NCBI RefSeq assembly: GCF_001421245.1
Contig: NZ_LMKE01000013.1
Coordinates: forward strand, 299,311-340,373
Direction of reading: 5' to 3'
Source of the DNA: Sphingomonas sp. Leaf10
GTDB lineage: Bacteria > Pseudomonadota > Alphaproteobacteria > Sphingomonadales > Sphingomonadaceae
Length of the DNA stretch: 41,063 nucleotides
Under the pieces are notes generated by a model. The model saw only the letters and a program-made list of their open reading frames with translations. It was not told the origin of the DNA and ran no database searches. A program made the translations under genes and the position numbers. Shown piece after piece: positions 17,647-26,432 of this stretch (the first letter of the stretch is position 1; every line of letters begins with the position of its first letter).

Positions 17647-17963
17647 CGCTTTCCTACCGCTTGGCGTGATGCCAAACTCGCGACCGTTCTTTGACAGGTC
17701 CGCCCGACAACTGCGTCATCCCGGCGACAGCACGCTACCTATGGTATGATCCGGCACCTCATCTCGGCGAAGGCCGGGATCTCCAAGTGATAGCGCGGGG
17801 CAGGAGCCGCCACCTGCGCCAACCTTCCCTGAAGCAACGAATTGCAGCAACGGTGTCAACTTCGGCGCGCAAATTGCCACACCGCCAACTTCAGTATCCT
17901 TTTTAATCAATAGTTTAAGTTCGATTTCACCCCAGAACAAAAACTAACCCACTGTCACCTTCG
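17647..17963. other. Gene-free stretch with a hairpin repeat and a low-GC patch
   Basis: Bases 17714-17780 are a decayed copy of the paired hairpin repeat (TCATCCCGGCG near the left end, ATCTCGGC-GAAG-GCCGGGAT at 17761-17780). Bases about 17860-17945 are distinctly AT-rich, with TTTTTAATCAATAGTTTAAG near 17900, unlike anything else nearby. A 74-codon minus-strand frame crosses it but has no supporting ribosome site or recognisable domain. No tRNA or other gene was found. Confidence 0.5.
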
Positions 17964-19529
17964 TCAACTTCCACGCCCCCGCGCCATCAGCGCCCGCGTA
18001 ACCCCATTGGTCCACCCGAACCCGTCCTGCAGCGGATATTCCCCACCCCCGCCCGGCCGGACCTCCTCGACGTCATATTTCTCGACCAGCTTCCCCGACG
18101 CGGCATATTCCCGCCCGACGCTCGCCAGAAACCGCTGCGAAATCTTGTCCGCCAATGGCTTATGCCCCGTCCGGTCCAGCCCGCTGACCGCGATCCATTG
18201 CAGCGGCGCCCAGCCATTGGGCCGGTCCCATTGCTGCCCGGTATCTACCAGCGTCGATCGCAACCCGCCCGGCGCCAGCAATTGCCGCTCGATCGTGTCC
18301 GCCACCCGCCCGGCCCGTGCGTCGGTCGTCAGCCCGACGAACAGCGGATAGGCTGTCGCGGCCGTCACGCCGCGGCGAAGTTGCCGCCGCTTGACGTCGT
18401 AATCGCCATAGCGCCCATCGGCCTCGCTCCACAGCCAGCGCTCGATCGCCGCTGCGCGCTTCGCCGCCCGGTCGTTGAAATCGCGCGCCGTTGCCGTATC
18501 GCCCGCCTTCGCAGCGCCATCCGCGATCGCCCGCTCCATGCCCCACAGCAAGCTGTTGAGATCGGCCGGCAAAACATTGGTCGTATCGATCGTCGCGAGC
18601 GTCCGCCCATCGGCCAGCCAGCGCGACGAGAAGTCCCAACCGCTCTCCGCCCCGGCACGCAGGTCGCGATAGACCTCGGCAACCGGCCGGCCGCTTGTCC
18701 GTGCGGTTTCGACATCCTCGCGCCACGACTCGTCTCTGGGCGTCGTCCGCGCATCCCAATAATGTTGCAGCACCGCCCCGTCCGGCAGCGTCGCCGACCG
18801 TTCGGGTGACGTGAAGAACGCATGTTCGCGCTTCAACGCCGCCACCCGCCGTGCCAGCACCGCCGCATCGGTTTCCTGCGACAACCCAATCATCAGGTAC
18901 AGGAACGGCGGCTGCGACCGGCTGAGATAATAGCTGCGCGTACCATTGGGCACATGGCCGTACCGCTCGACCAGATCGGTGAACGCCGCGACCATCGATT
19001 CGATCAGGTCCTGCCGATTGTCGGCGGCCAGCCCCAGCATCGTGAAATAGCTGTCCCAGTAATACATTTCCCGGAACCGCCCGCCCGGCACCACGAACCG
19101 GTCCGCCACCGCCAGCGCGCTCGATCCCGGCGGCGGTGCCACCGGATCGCGGGTCAGATGCGGCCACAGTTCGGCGATATGCCGCTCGATCGGCAGGCGC
19201 GGGCCATGGTCGGATTCGGGCACCGGCAGCAATCCCGGCACGTCGAAATTGGCCAGCACGAACGCCTTGAGCGCAGCATCGTCGCTGAACTCGCCGCGCC
19301 GGAAATCGGCAAGGATCGCCGCATCCGCCCGCTTGGGCGTCGCATCGACGAACGTCTTGCCGTCGGGAAAGATGCGCCGCATCTGCACCGCTTCGAACAG
19401 CGGCCCGAACCGGTCGGCCGGGGTCGGCACCCCCGCCGCCGGTGCCACGGCGGCGACCGGCGGCGCCTGACCGGACGCAGCGCATCCGGCCAGCAGCAAC
19501 GGCATCAACACGCGGTAACGGTGCCGCAT
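17964..19529 (-). CDS. treA: Trehalase (GH37), lipoprotein
   Basis: A 521-residue enzyme that splits trehalose into two glucoses. Both family signatures are present: PGGRFREMYYWDSYF from residue 148, and QWDRPNGWAP at 433-442. The WDFSSRW segment with the likely catalytic acid and the terminal EYPLQDGFGWTNGV segment also match. The N-terminus is a lipoprotein signal (LLLAGC, lipid-bearing C16), so it should be membrane-anchored facing the periplasm, whereas E. coli TreA is soluble there. It follows the FAA hydrolase gene by one base, though a shared pathway is not evident. Confidence 0.95.
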   Translation of the reverse strand: MRHRYRVLMPLLLAGCAASGQAPPVAAVAPAAGVPTPADRFGPLFEAVQMRRIFPDGKTFVDATPKRADAAILADFRRGEFSDDAALKAFVLANFDVPGLLPVPESDHGPRLPIERHIAELWPHLTRDPVAPPPGSSALAVADRFVVPGGRFREMYYWDSYFTMLGLAADNRQDLIESMVAAFTDLVERYGHVPNGTRSYYLSRSQPPFLYLMIGLSQETDAAVLARRVAALKREHAFFTSPERSATLPDGAVLQHYWDARTTPRDESWREDVETARTSGRPVAEVYRDLRAGAESGWDFSSRWLADGRTLATIDTTNVLPADLNSLLWGMERAIADGAAKAGDTATARDFNDRAAKRAAAIERWLWSEADGRYGDYDVKRRQLRRGVTAATAYPLFVGLTTDARAGRVADTIERQLLAPGGLRSTLVDTGQQWDRPNGWAPLQWIAVSGLDRTGHKPLADKISQRFLASVGREYAASGKLVEKYDVEEVRPGGGGEYPLQDGFGWTNGVTRALMARGRGS

Positions 19530-19530
19530 C

Positions 19531-20532
19531 TTACGCGACCGTCTGTTCGATCACGCCGAAGATCGGATGATGGCGATCGTCCTCGGCCCAGATTCGGACG
19601 GTGTCGCCCGCCTTCAGGAACGGTGTCTCGGCCGAGCCGCCGCGGATCGTCTCGACCGTGCGGATTTCGGCAAGGCACGAATAACCGACCCCGCCCTCGG
19701 CCACCGGCTTGCCCGGCCCGCCATCACTATCGCGGTTCGACACCGTGCCCGACCCGATGATCGTCCCCGCGCCCAGCGCCCGCGTCTTGGCAGCGTGCGC
19801 GATCAGCGTGCCGAAATCGAACGTCATGTCCTCGCCTGCTTCCGCCCGTCCAAAGGGCTTGCCGTTCAGATCGACGTGCAGCTTGCGGTGCAGCTTGCCG
19901 TCCCGCCACCAGTCGCCCAGCGCATCGGGGGTCACGAACACCGGCGAGAAGGCGGAGGCCGGTTTCGACTGGAAGAAGCCGAACCCCTTGGCCAGTTCGC
20001 CCGGGATCAGCCCGCGCAGGGAGACATCGTTGGTCAGCCCGACCAGCCGCACCGCCGCCAGCGCCTCTTCCCGCGACGCGCCCATGGCGACGTCACCGGT
20101 GACGACCACCACCTCGCCCTCGAAGTCCAGACCCCAGCTATCATCGCCCGCCGGGATCATGTCGCGCGGGCCCAGGAAGGCGTCCGACCCGCCCTGATAC
20201 ATCAGCGGATCGTGCCAGAAGCTGTCGGGCATCTCCGCCCCGCGCGCCTGCCGCACCAGCGCGACATGGTTCACATAGGCCGATCCGTCCGCCCATTGAT
20301 ACGCCCGCGGCAGCGGCGACGCGGCGTCACGCTCGTGGAACCGGTCCTTGGGGATCACGTCATGGTCCAGATCGGTGGCGAGGTTGCGCAGATCGCCCTC
20401 GACCCGGTCCCAGTCGTCCAGCGCCGCCTGCAACGTCGGCACGATCGCGCTCGCATCGGCATACCAGGCAAGGTCGCTCGACACGACGACCAGCCGACCG
20501 TCACGGCCGTGCTTGAGGCTGGCGAGTTTCAT
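19531..20532 (-). CDS. Fumarylacetoacetate hydrolase family protein
   Basis: A 333-residue FAH-fold enzyme. Acidic metal-ligand segments are visible (LDFEGEVVVVTGD and the later FDFGTLIAH), as are the family's GAGTIIGSGTVSNRD and GDTVRIWAED stretches. FAH-fold enzymes cleave C-C bonds in fumarylacetoacetate or related oxo-acids, or decarboxylate and hydrate them. This length and layout suit a fumarylacetoacetase-like step in tyrosine or aromatic breakdown, but the usual neighbours (homogentisate dioxygenase, maleylacetoacetate isomerase) are absent. The ATG at 20532 is preceded by CAGGAGAG, which decides the start against a much longer open frame. Confidence 0.87.
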   Translation of the reverse strand: MKLASLKHGRDGRLVVVSSDLAWYADASAIVPTLQAALDDWDRVEGDLRNLATDLDHDVIPKDRFHERDAASPLPRAYQWADGSAYVNHVALVRQARGAEMPDSFWHDPLMYQGGSDAFLGPRDMIPAGDDSWGLDFEGEVVVVTGDVAMGASREEALAAVRLVGLTNDVSLRGLIPGELAKGFGFFQSKPASAFSPVFVTPDALGDWWRDGKLHRKLHVDLNGKPFGRAEAGEDMTFDFGTLIAHAAKTRALGAGTIIGSGTVSNRDSDGGPGKPVAEGGVGYSCLAEIRTVETIRGGSAETPFLKAGDTVRIWAEDDRHHPIFGVIEQTVA

Positions 20533-20670
20533 GGATGCGCTCTCCTGATCGTTGTCTTTGGCCGATGGTTTTGCGCGCCCGAGCCGGCGATGTCGAGGGG
20601 CCGGCTCGCACCCTTTGTTAACCCGTTCCGATCCATGGCAAATCGATTGCCCATCCGCAGGACCACCGCC

Positions 20671-21117
20671 ATGCTCCGTGCCGATCGACTGATCCTTGAA
20701 CATCTCGAACTGGCCTCGATCGCCGCCGATCTGCTGCGCCATGCCGAGGCGCGGCCGATCGATCCGGCGGCAATCGCCACGACGCGCTGGTCGCTCAGTC
20801 GCCAGTTGCTGGCCCATCTCGCGACCGAGGATCGACTGCTCTATCCCATGCTGCGCCGCAGCCCCGACCAAGCGACCGCGGCGCTCGCCGACCGGTTCGC
20901 AGCCGAACTCGGCGGGCTGGCCGATGCGTTCAAGGACTATATGCGGCACTGGACCGCCGAGCGGATGGCGTGCGACCCCGACGGCTTCGAGCGCGACACC
21001 CGCGCCCTGTCCACGCAACTCGACGAACGCATCCGCCGCGAGGAAGCCGAACTCTATCGTCACATTCCTGACCCACAGATGGTCGCCAAGGTGGACGTGG
21101 CCGCACGACGCGCCTAG
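20671..21117 (+). CDS. Hemerythrin-like HHE domain protein
   Basis: About 148 residues forming a four-helix bundle. Potential iron ligands are H11 in ILEHLELAS, H49 and E53 in LLAHLATEDRLLYP, H93 in YMRHW, and the acidic pair in IRREEAELYRH. The histidine usual in the last HxxEE helix is replaced here (RIRREE), so the metal site may be altered. Such proteins bind oxygen or nitric oxide, or sense iron. I chose the ATG at 20671 because GCAGGA lies eight bases upstream; another ATG at 20635 would add 12 residues. It is divergent from the FAA gene. Confidence 0.75.
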   Translation: MLRADRLILEHLELASIAADLLRHAEARPIDPAAIATTRWSLSRQLLAHLATEDRLLYPMLRRSPDQATAALADRFAAELGGLADAFKDYMRHWTAERMACDPDGFERDTRALSTQLDERIRREEAELYRHIPDPQMVAKVDVAARRA

Positions 21118-21155
21118 TGCAGCGCCGATACCGACAGGCATGAGGGTTACAGGAC

Positions 21156-22445
21156 GTGGCGAACGTAGCGGTGATCGGCGCCCAATGGGGTGACGAGGGC
21201 AAGGGGAAGATCGTCGACTGGCTGGCGGAGCGCGCCGACATGGTCGTCCGGTTCCAGGGCGGTCATAATGCCGGCCATACGCTGGTCGTCGGCGGCACCG
21301 TCTACAAGCTGTCGCTGCTCCCCTCGGGCATCGTCCGCGGCACCCCCTCGATCGTCGGCAACGGCGTCGTGCTCGATCCATGGGCGCTGAAGGCAGAGGT
21401 CGAGCGGCTCCGCGAACAGGGCGTATCGGTCACCCCCGACACGTTGATGATCGCCGAAACCTGTGCGCTCATCCTCCCCTTCCACCGCGACCTCGACGGT
21501 CTGCGTGAGGATGCGAGCGGCGCGGGCAAGATCGGCACGACCCGTCGCGGCATCGGCCCGGCGTATGAGGACAAGGTCGGCCGCCGCGCGATCCGCGTCT
21601 GCGACCTCGCCCATCTCGACCAGCTCGAGCCGCAGCTCGATCGCCTGACCGCGCATCATGACGCTCTGCGGGCCGGCTTCAACGAACCCGCGATCGACCG
21701 TGCTGCGCTGATCGCCGAACTGCGCGAGATCGCCGATTTCGTCCTGCCCTATGCGCAGCCGGTCTGGCGGGTACTGGCGCAGGCCAAGGCGAAGGGGCAG
21801 CGCATCCTGTTCGAAGGCGCGCAGGGCGTACTGCTCGACATCGACCATGGCACCTATCCGTTCGTCACCTCGTCGAACACTATCGCCGGCACGGCGGCGG
21901 GCGGTTCAGGCATGGGTCCGGGCGCGGTCGGGTTCGTGCTGGGCATCGCCAAGGCGTACACGACCCGCGTCGGCTCCGGCCCGTTCCCGACCGAACTGGA
22001 GAATGAAACGGGTGAGCGGCTGGGCGTGCGCGGCCATGAATTCGGCACCGTCACCGGCCGCAAGCGCCGCTGCGGCTGGTTCGACAGCGTGCTGGTGCGA
22101 CAGGCGGCGGCCGTTGGCGGCATCACCGGCATCGCGCTGACCAAGATCGACGTGCTCGACGGGTTCGAGGAGGTGGCGATCTGCACCGGCTATCGCCTCG
22201 GCGACCAGGTGCTCGACTATTACCCCGCCCATGCCGCCGATCAGGCAAAGGTGGAGCCGATCTACGAAACCATGCCCGGCTGGTCGGAATCGACTGCCGG
22301 CGCACGCAGCTGGGCCGAACTTCCGGCACAGGCGATCAAGTATATCCGCCGGATCGAGGAACTGATCCAGTGCCCGGTGACGCTGGTATCGACCAGCCCC
22401 GAACGCGACGATACGATCCTCGTACGCGATCCATTCGCCGACTAA
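21156..22445 (+). CDS. purA: Adenylosuccinate synthetase
   Basis: A 429-residue cytoplasmic enzyme of purine synthesis that joins IMP and aspartate using GTP. The N-terminal loop WGDEGKGK includes catalytic D13. Further signatures include [23 protein letters not shown], the [21 protein letters not shown] segment and [12 protein letters not shown]. The start is a GTG with CAGGAC just upstream. The length is standard. A strong bidirectional terminator follows after a palindromic repeat. Confidence 0.98.
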   Translation: MANVAVIGAQWGDEGKGKIVDWLAERADMVVRFQGGHNAGHTLVVGGTVYKLSLLPSGIVRGTPSIVGNGVVLDPWALKAEVERLREQGVSVTPDTLMIAETCALILPFHRDLDGLREDASGAGKIGTTRRGIGPAYEDKVGRRAIRVCDLAHLDQLEPQLDRLTAHHDALRAGFNEPAIDRAALIAELREIADFVLPYAQPVWRVLAQAKAKGQRILFEGAQGVLLDIDHGTYPFVTSSNTIAGTAAGGSGMGPGAVGFVLGIAKAYTTRVGSGPFPTELENETGERLGVRGHEFGTVTGRKRRCGWFDSVLVRQAAAVGGITGIALTKIDVLDGFEEVAICTGYRLGDQVLDYYPAHAADQAKVEPIYETMPGWSESTAGARSWAELPAQAIKYIRRIEELIQCPVTLVSTSPERDDTILVRDPFAD

Positions 22446-22469
22446 CGCCTTAGCCTACTAATCCCCATC

Positions 22470-22575
22470 CCGTTTGCTTCGAGCGCAGGTTCGCGCCTGT
22501 CGAGAACCGTAGTCGAGAAGGGAGTGCCCCGCGCATCCCATTCTCGAAAGGCTCGAAGCCGTTCGAACCGGACGG
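22470..22575. repeat. Inverted-repeat (REP-like) element, TTCGAG family, copy 2
   Basis: The left part (CCGTTTGCTTCGAGCGCAGG, then CTGTCGAGAACCGTAGTCGA) matches, with few changes, the complement of the right arm of copy 1 at 5322-5442. The right part (ATTCTCGAAAGGCTCGAAGC, then GTTCGAACCGGACGG) completes the inverted repeat. It lies between purA and its terminator. Confidence 0.65.
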
Positions 22576-22590
22576 TTAGCCAAGACAGCA

Positions 22591-22626
22591 AAAGGCCCGC
22601 CCGGATCGCTCCGGGCGGGCCTTTTT
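22591..22626. terminator. Bidirectional intrinsic terminator
   Basis: A perfect 15-pair stem (AAAGGCCCGCCCGGA with its complement) closes on a TCGC tetraloop and is followed on the plus strand by TTTTT. On the other strand AAAA precedes the stem. It therefore ends purA from the left and the small secreted-protein gene at 22639 from the right. Confidence 0.92.
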
Positions 22627-22638
22627 CGTTACCGGCGA

Positions 22639-22947
22639 TCAGCGCGGCGTACCGGTCGTTCCACCCGGCGGGGTCGTGGTCGGCGTATCGCCCGTCGTGG
22701 TGGGCGGCGTCGTGTCGTCGGTCGTCGTCGTATCGCCCGTCGTCGATTCGCCCGGACGCGTCGGGTCGGCAGGAACCGGGTTGGTCGGGCCGGTGGTCTG
22801 TGGCAACGGCTGGGTCGGACGCGACGGATCGACCGTGCCCGGCACGCTGTTCGGTGAGGTCGGTTGCGTCGGGGTGGTCGGCACCTGTGCGACGGCGGTG
22901 GTGGCCCCACCCAGGATCAGCAGGCTCGCGAAAATGGTCTTGCGCAT
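22639..22947 (-). CDS. Small secreted Thr/Pro-rich protein
   Basis: A 102-residue protein with a signal peptide (MRKTIFASLLILGGATTAVA, cleaved before QVPTT). The mature part is about 80 residues of Thr, Pro, Gly, Asp and Ser with TTT and PTTP repeats and no cysteine, so it is probably disordered. AAGGAGA lies just upstream of the ATG. The bases upstream include an unusual direct repeat ATCGT-AAAAT-ATCGT at 23022-23036. The good start site, signal peptide and own terminator argue that it is real. The role is unknown; envelope or matrix association is a guess. Confidence 0.7.
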   Translation of the reverse strand: MRKTIFASLLILGGATTAVAQVPTTPTQPTSPNSVPGTVDPSRPTQPLPQTTGPTNPVPADPTRPGESTTGDTTTTDDTTPPTTTGDTPTTTPPGGTTGTPR

Positions 22948-23075
22948 CGAGTGTCTCCTTGCATCAAGCAGGGGACTCAAGTCGCGAACGTCCGGAAGGG
23001 TCCGCAAAACACGCTCAGCCCATCGTAAAATATCGTCATTTTTAAGGCAGAGCGTTATGACTTGACGACCGGCGA

Positions 23076-24143
23076 TCAGCCGACCTGTCCGCGATGGCGC
23101 AATTTCTGGTCCGCCAGCACCAATGCGACCATCGCCTCGACCACCGGTACGCCGCGAATGCCGACGCATGGATCGTGCCGCCCCTTGGTCGCGATCGTCG
23201 TCGCCTGCCCATCGGGACCGATCGTCTCGACCGGGGTCAGGATCGAACTGGTCGGCTTGAATGCAACGCGCAGCGTCACCGGCTGCCCGGTCGAGATACC
23301 GCCGGCGATCCCCCCGGCGTGGTTGGCAAGGAACTCCGGCCCGCCCGCACCCGGCCGCATCGGATCGGCATTGGCCTCCCCCGACAGCGCAGCCGCCGCG
23401 AAGCCGTCCCCGATCTCGACGCCCTTGACCGCATTGATCGACATCGCCGCGCTCGCCAGTTCGGCATCCAGCTTGGCATAGAGCGGCGCGCCCCAGCCCG
23501 CCGGCACGCCTTCGGCACGACAGGCGACGACCGCACCCAGCGACGATCCGCCCTTGCGCGCGCCGTCGACCAGCGCTTCCCAACGCGTCGCTGCCGCGGC
23601 ATCAGGGCAGAAGAAGGGATTGCGGCCGATCTCCGCCGCATCGAACGCCGCCGGATCGATCGCGTCGCCGCCGATCGACTCGACCCATGCGGTGATCGTC
23701 ACCTCCGGGATCACCAGCCGCGCCACGGCTCCGGCCGCGACCCGTGCCGCCGTTTCGCGCGCCGACGACCGGCCGCCGCCGCGATAGTCGCGAAAGCCGT
23801 ATTTCGCGTCATAGGCGTAATCGGCATGGCCGGGGCGATAGGCTTTGGCGACCTCCGAATAGTCCTTCGACCGCTGGTCGACATTCTCGATCATCAGGCT
23901 GATCGGCGTGCCGGTCGTCCGCCCGTCGAACACGCCCGACAGGATACGCACCGCATCCGGCTCGCGCCGCTGCGTCGTGAAGCGGCTGGTCCCCGGCCGC
24001 CGCGCATCGAGGAACGGCTGGATGTCGCCCTCGCTCAAGAGCAACCCCGGCGGGCACCCGTCGACCACCGCGCCTAGCGCCGGGCCATGGCTTTCGCCCC
24101 AGGTGGTGAAGCGGAACAGATGCCCGAAACTATTGTGGCTCAT
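23076..24143 (-). CDS. aroC: Chorismate synthase
   Basis: A 355-residue enzyme for the last shikimate-pathway step, making chorismate from EPSP with reduced FMN. Signatures include [18 protein letters not shown] near the start, [37 protein letters not shown] and the C-terminal [12 protein letters not shown]. Size and layout are standard. The ATG overlaps the stop of the acetyltransferase gene as ATGA. It is the last gene of the minus-strand run from the J-domain gene. Confidence 0.98.
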   Translation of the reverse strand: MSHNSFGHLFRFTTWGESHGPALGAVVDGCPPGLLLSEGDIQPFLDARRPGTSRFTTQRREPDAVRILSGVFDGRTTGTPISLMIENVDQRSKDYSEVAKAYRPGHADYAYDAKYGFRDYRGGGRSSARETAARVAAGAVARLVIPEVTITAWVESIGGDAIDPAAFDAAEIGRNPFFCPDAAAATRWEALVDGARKGGSSLGAVVACRAEGVPAGWGAPLYAKLDAELASAAMSINAVKGVEIGDGFAAAALSGEANADPMRPGAGGPEFLANHAGGIAGGISTGQPVTLRVAFKPTSSILTPVETIGPDGQATTIATKGRHDPCVGIRGVPVVEAMVALVLADQKLRHRGQVG

Positions 24144-24655
24144 GCGTCCTCCCCCAAAGCCGCAAAGGCGCGGGCATGGCTCGCTGCGCCGGGTGTATGG
24201 ACGCAGGGTCCGTCGTTAAGGCGGATGCCCAGAAAATACTTGCCGGCATAGGGGCTGTCGAAGCCCCGTGCCGTCGCCGCCTCGAACCCGAAGCGGCCGT
24301 AATAGGCCGGATCACCCAGCACGAACGCTAGTTCGACCCCGGCACCGCGCAAATGGGCGATAGCGGCTGCGACCAACGCTTCGCCGACTCCCTGCCCCCG
24401 CAGGTCCTTCGCCACCGCCAGCGGCGCGACCGCGACTGCCGCGATTTCACGCGTGTCGGCGGTGACCTGCATCCGGCTGGCGGCGATCATACCGATCACC
24501 GCGCCCGCATCCTCGGCGACCAGTACCAGAACCAGGTCGCCGTCGATCGCCAATTGCTGGACCAGCCGCGCCTCTTCGTCGCGCGGGAAACAGGTGCGCA
24601 GCAACGCATCGACCGCCGGTGCGTCGGCACCGGTCGCCGCGCGGATGACGCTCAT
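24140..24655 (-). CDS. GNAT N-acetyltransferase (YhbS-like)
   Basis: A 171-residue acetyl-CoA-dependent acyltransferase. The acetyl-CoA binding segment is [15 protein letters not shown] (R/Q-x-x-G-x-G), preceded by a VAVAPLAV strand, and followed by [15 protein letters not shown], the hallmark of the YhbS type. The substrate is unknown. It lies between fabI (five-base gap) and aroC (four-base overlap), so it is expressed with housekeeping genes. Confidence 0.88.
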   Translation of the reverse strand: MSVIRAATGADAPAVDALLRTCFPRDEEARLVQQLAIDGDLVLVLVAEDAGAVIGMIAASRMQVTADTREIAAVAVAPLAVAKDLRGQGVGEALVAAAIAHLRGAGVELAFVLGDPAYYGRFGFEAATARGFDSPYAGKYFLGIRLNDGPCVHTPGAASHARAFAALGEDA

Positions 24656-24660
24656 GCGGT

Positions 24661-25464
24661 TCAGGCCAGTGCGATGTCGGGCGCGTCCTCGGCCTTCATG
24701 CCGATGACATTGTACCCGGCATCGACGTGATGAATCTCACCGGTCACGCCGCTTGCCAGATCGCTCAGCAGATACAGCCCCGCCCCGCCGACATCGTCGA
24801 TCGTGACGTTGCGGCGCAGTGGCGAGTTCAGTTCGTTCCACTTCAGGATGTAGCGGAAATCGCCGATGCCGCTGGCCGCCAGCGTCTTGATCGGCCCGGC
24901 CGAGATCGCATTCACCCGGATATTTTCCGGACCCATGTCCATCGCCAGATATTTGACCGACATGTCGAGCGCGGCCTTGGCAACGCCCATGACATTGTAG
25001 TGCGGCACGACCTTTTCCGACCCGTAATAGGTCAGCGTCAGCAGCGATCCGCCATTCGGCATCAGCGCCCGCGCGCGCTTTGCGACCGCGGTGAACGAAT
25101 AGACGCTGATGTTCATCGTCATCAGGAAATTGTCGAGGCTGGTGTCGTAATAATGCCCGCGCAGTTCGTTCTTGTCCGAAAAGCCGATGGCGTGGACGAC
25201 GAAGTCGATCGTCGGCCACCGCGCGGCGATCGTGTCGAATGCCGTGTCGAACGCACCCATGTCGGCGACGTCGCATTCGATCAGGAAGTCCGAGCCGAGT
25301 TCGCCCGCCAGCGGACGGACGCGCCGTTCCAGCGCTTCTCCCTGATAGGTGAAGGCTAGTTCCGCACCCTGCGCCGCGAGCTGCTTGGCGATGCCCCAGG
25401 CCAGCGACCGATCATTGGCGAGGCCCATTATGACCCCGCGCTTGCCCTGCATCAAACCGTTCAC
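24661..25464 (-). CDS. fabI: Enoyl-[acyl-carrier-protein] reductase (NADH), FabI
   Basis: A 267-residue short-chain-dehydrogenase-fold enzyme for the last reduction in each fatty-acid elongation round. The catalytic residues match the family spacing: Y146, Y156 and K163 (Y-x6-K). The cofactor loop is MGLANDRSLAWGIA, and the substrate loop includes ISAGPIKTLAASGIGDF. It is the class of enzyme inhibited by triclosan in other bacteria. The GTG start overlaps the stop of the preceding gene. Confidence 0.97.
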   Translation of the reverse strand: MNGLMQGKRGVIMGLANDRSLAWGIAKQLAAQGAELAFTYQGEALERRVRPLAGELGSDFLIECDVADMGAFDTAFDTIAARWPTIDFVVHAIGFSDKNELRGHYYDTSLDNFLMTMNISVYSFTAVAKRARALMPNGGSLLTLTYYGSEKVVPHYNVMGVAKAALDMSVKYLAMDMGPENIRVNAISAGPIKTLAASGIGDFRYILKWNELNSPLRRNVTIDDVGGAGLYLLSDLASGVTGEIHHVDAGYNVIGMKAEDAPDIALA

Positions 25465-26402
25465 GCGACTTTCCCTTTTTCGTCTGTTGGCACCCCCTCT
25501 AGACCGGGATCGGGCGTTTCCGCCAGCGCCGCGTTCAATTCGCCGCCGATCACCACGCCGAGGCCGACGATATAGAAGAAAAACAACGCGATCATCACCC
25601 CGGCAAGGCTGCCATAAGTTCGGTCATATCCGCCCAGCGCATCGATCGCCAGCGGCAGCAACTGCGTCGTACCGATCCATACCGTCGCCGTCGCCACCGC
25701 GCCCGGCCATTTCGGACATTTCGACAGCCGATATTTCTTGGGCGCCAGCGAATAGAACAGGGTGTAGAGCGCGATGAACAGCGCCAGCGCCGGAAACAGC
25801 TTCGCGATCGACAGATAGGCGGCATAGGGCTGCAGGAACGGCAATACGCGGTAGATCAGCTGTTCGACACCGACCAGCACGACCTGAAGGCTGAACGCGA
25901 TCATCAGCATCACCACCGACCCGACGATCAGCCCGATCGACCCCAGCCGATATTCCCAGAAGGGTCGCGAGAACGGAATGCCATAGGCCTGTCGCAGGAT
26001 CGAGCGCACCGTTTCGATGAACCCGGTCGTCGTCCACAGCCCGACCAGCGCGCCCAGCCACAACAGCGACCCCGACCGCGCCTGCAACACGTCGAGGATC
26101 GGCTGTTCCAGCACCACCGCCACGTCGCGCGGCACGGTTTCGAGGAACGCGGTGACCGCATGGATGCTGTCGCCGCTGCGCCCGACCGCGCGCGCGATCG
26201 CCGCCGCGACGATGAAGAAGGGGAACAGCGTCAGCAGCGAGAGATAGGCGAGGTTGCCGGCATGGGTAAAACCGTCGGTGAACGTCCCGATGGCGACGCG
26301 CTTGATGACCTCGATCGCCCGCGCCGACGGCCGCAGCCGCGACAGTGCGGGCCGGCCCCGGTGGCCGCGTACCTCGGGGCTTTCCGGGGACGGCTGGTTC
26401 AT
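25461..26402 (-). CDS. YihY/BrkB-family inner-membrane protein
   Basis: A 313-residue protein with about six hydrophobic helices (residues about 45-275), including LAYLSLLTLFPFFIVAAAIA and the family segments GLWTTTGFIETVRSILRQAYG and GSLAGVMIALFFFYIVGLGVVIGGELNAAL. Both termini are polar. The family's old name 'virulence factor BrkB' rests on a disputed assignment; its function is not settled. It follows the J-domain gene by 30 bases and overlaps fabI by four. Confidence 0.92.
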   Translation of the reverse strand: MNQPSPESPEVRGHRGRPALSRLRPSARAIEVIKRVAIGTFTDGFTHAGNLAYLSLLTLFPFFIVAAAIARAVGRSGDSIHAVTAFLETVPRDVAVVLEQPILDVLQARSGSLLWLGALVGLWTTTGFIETVRSILRQAYGIPFSRPFWEYRLGSIGLIVGSVVMLMIAFSLQVVLVGVEQLIYRVLPFLQPYAAYLSIAKLFPALALFIALYTLFYSLAPKKYRLSKCPKWPGAVATATVWIGTTQLLPLAIDALGGYDRTYGSLAGVMIALFFFYIVGLGVVIGGELNAALAETPDPGLEGVPTDEKGKVA

Positions 26403-26432
26403 TGCAAAGGCTCCGTCCGGGTCAGGACTGGG

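Noticed and set aside
17685..17700. TTGACA-like sequence as a promoter (TTTGACAGG)
   Set aside because: No matching -10 element at a suitable distance and no gene start downstream on that strand.
17716..17940. 74-codon minus-strand frame in the AT-rich island
   Set aside because: No ribosome site or domain, and it runs through a decayed repeat; kept only as a compositional oddity.
19567..20634. N-terminal extension of the hemerythrin-like frame across the FAA hydrolase gene
   Set aside because: This part is antisense to a well-supported enzyme. Only the last 148 codons look like a real protein, with a start at 20671.
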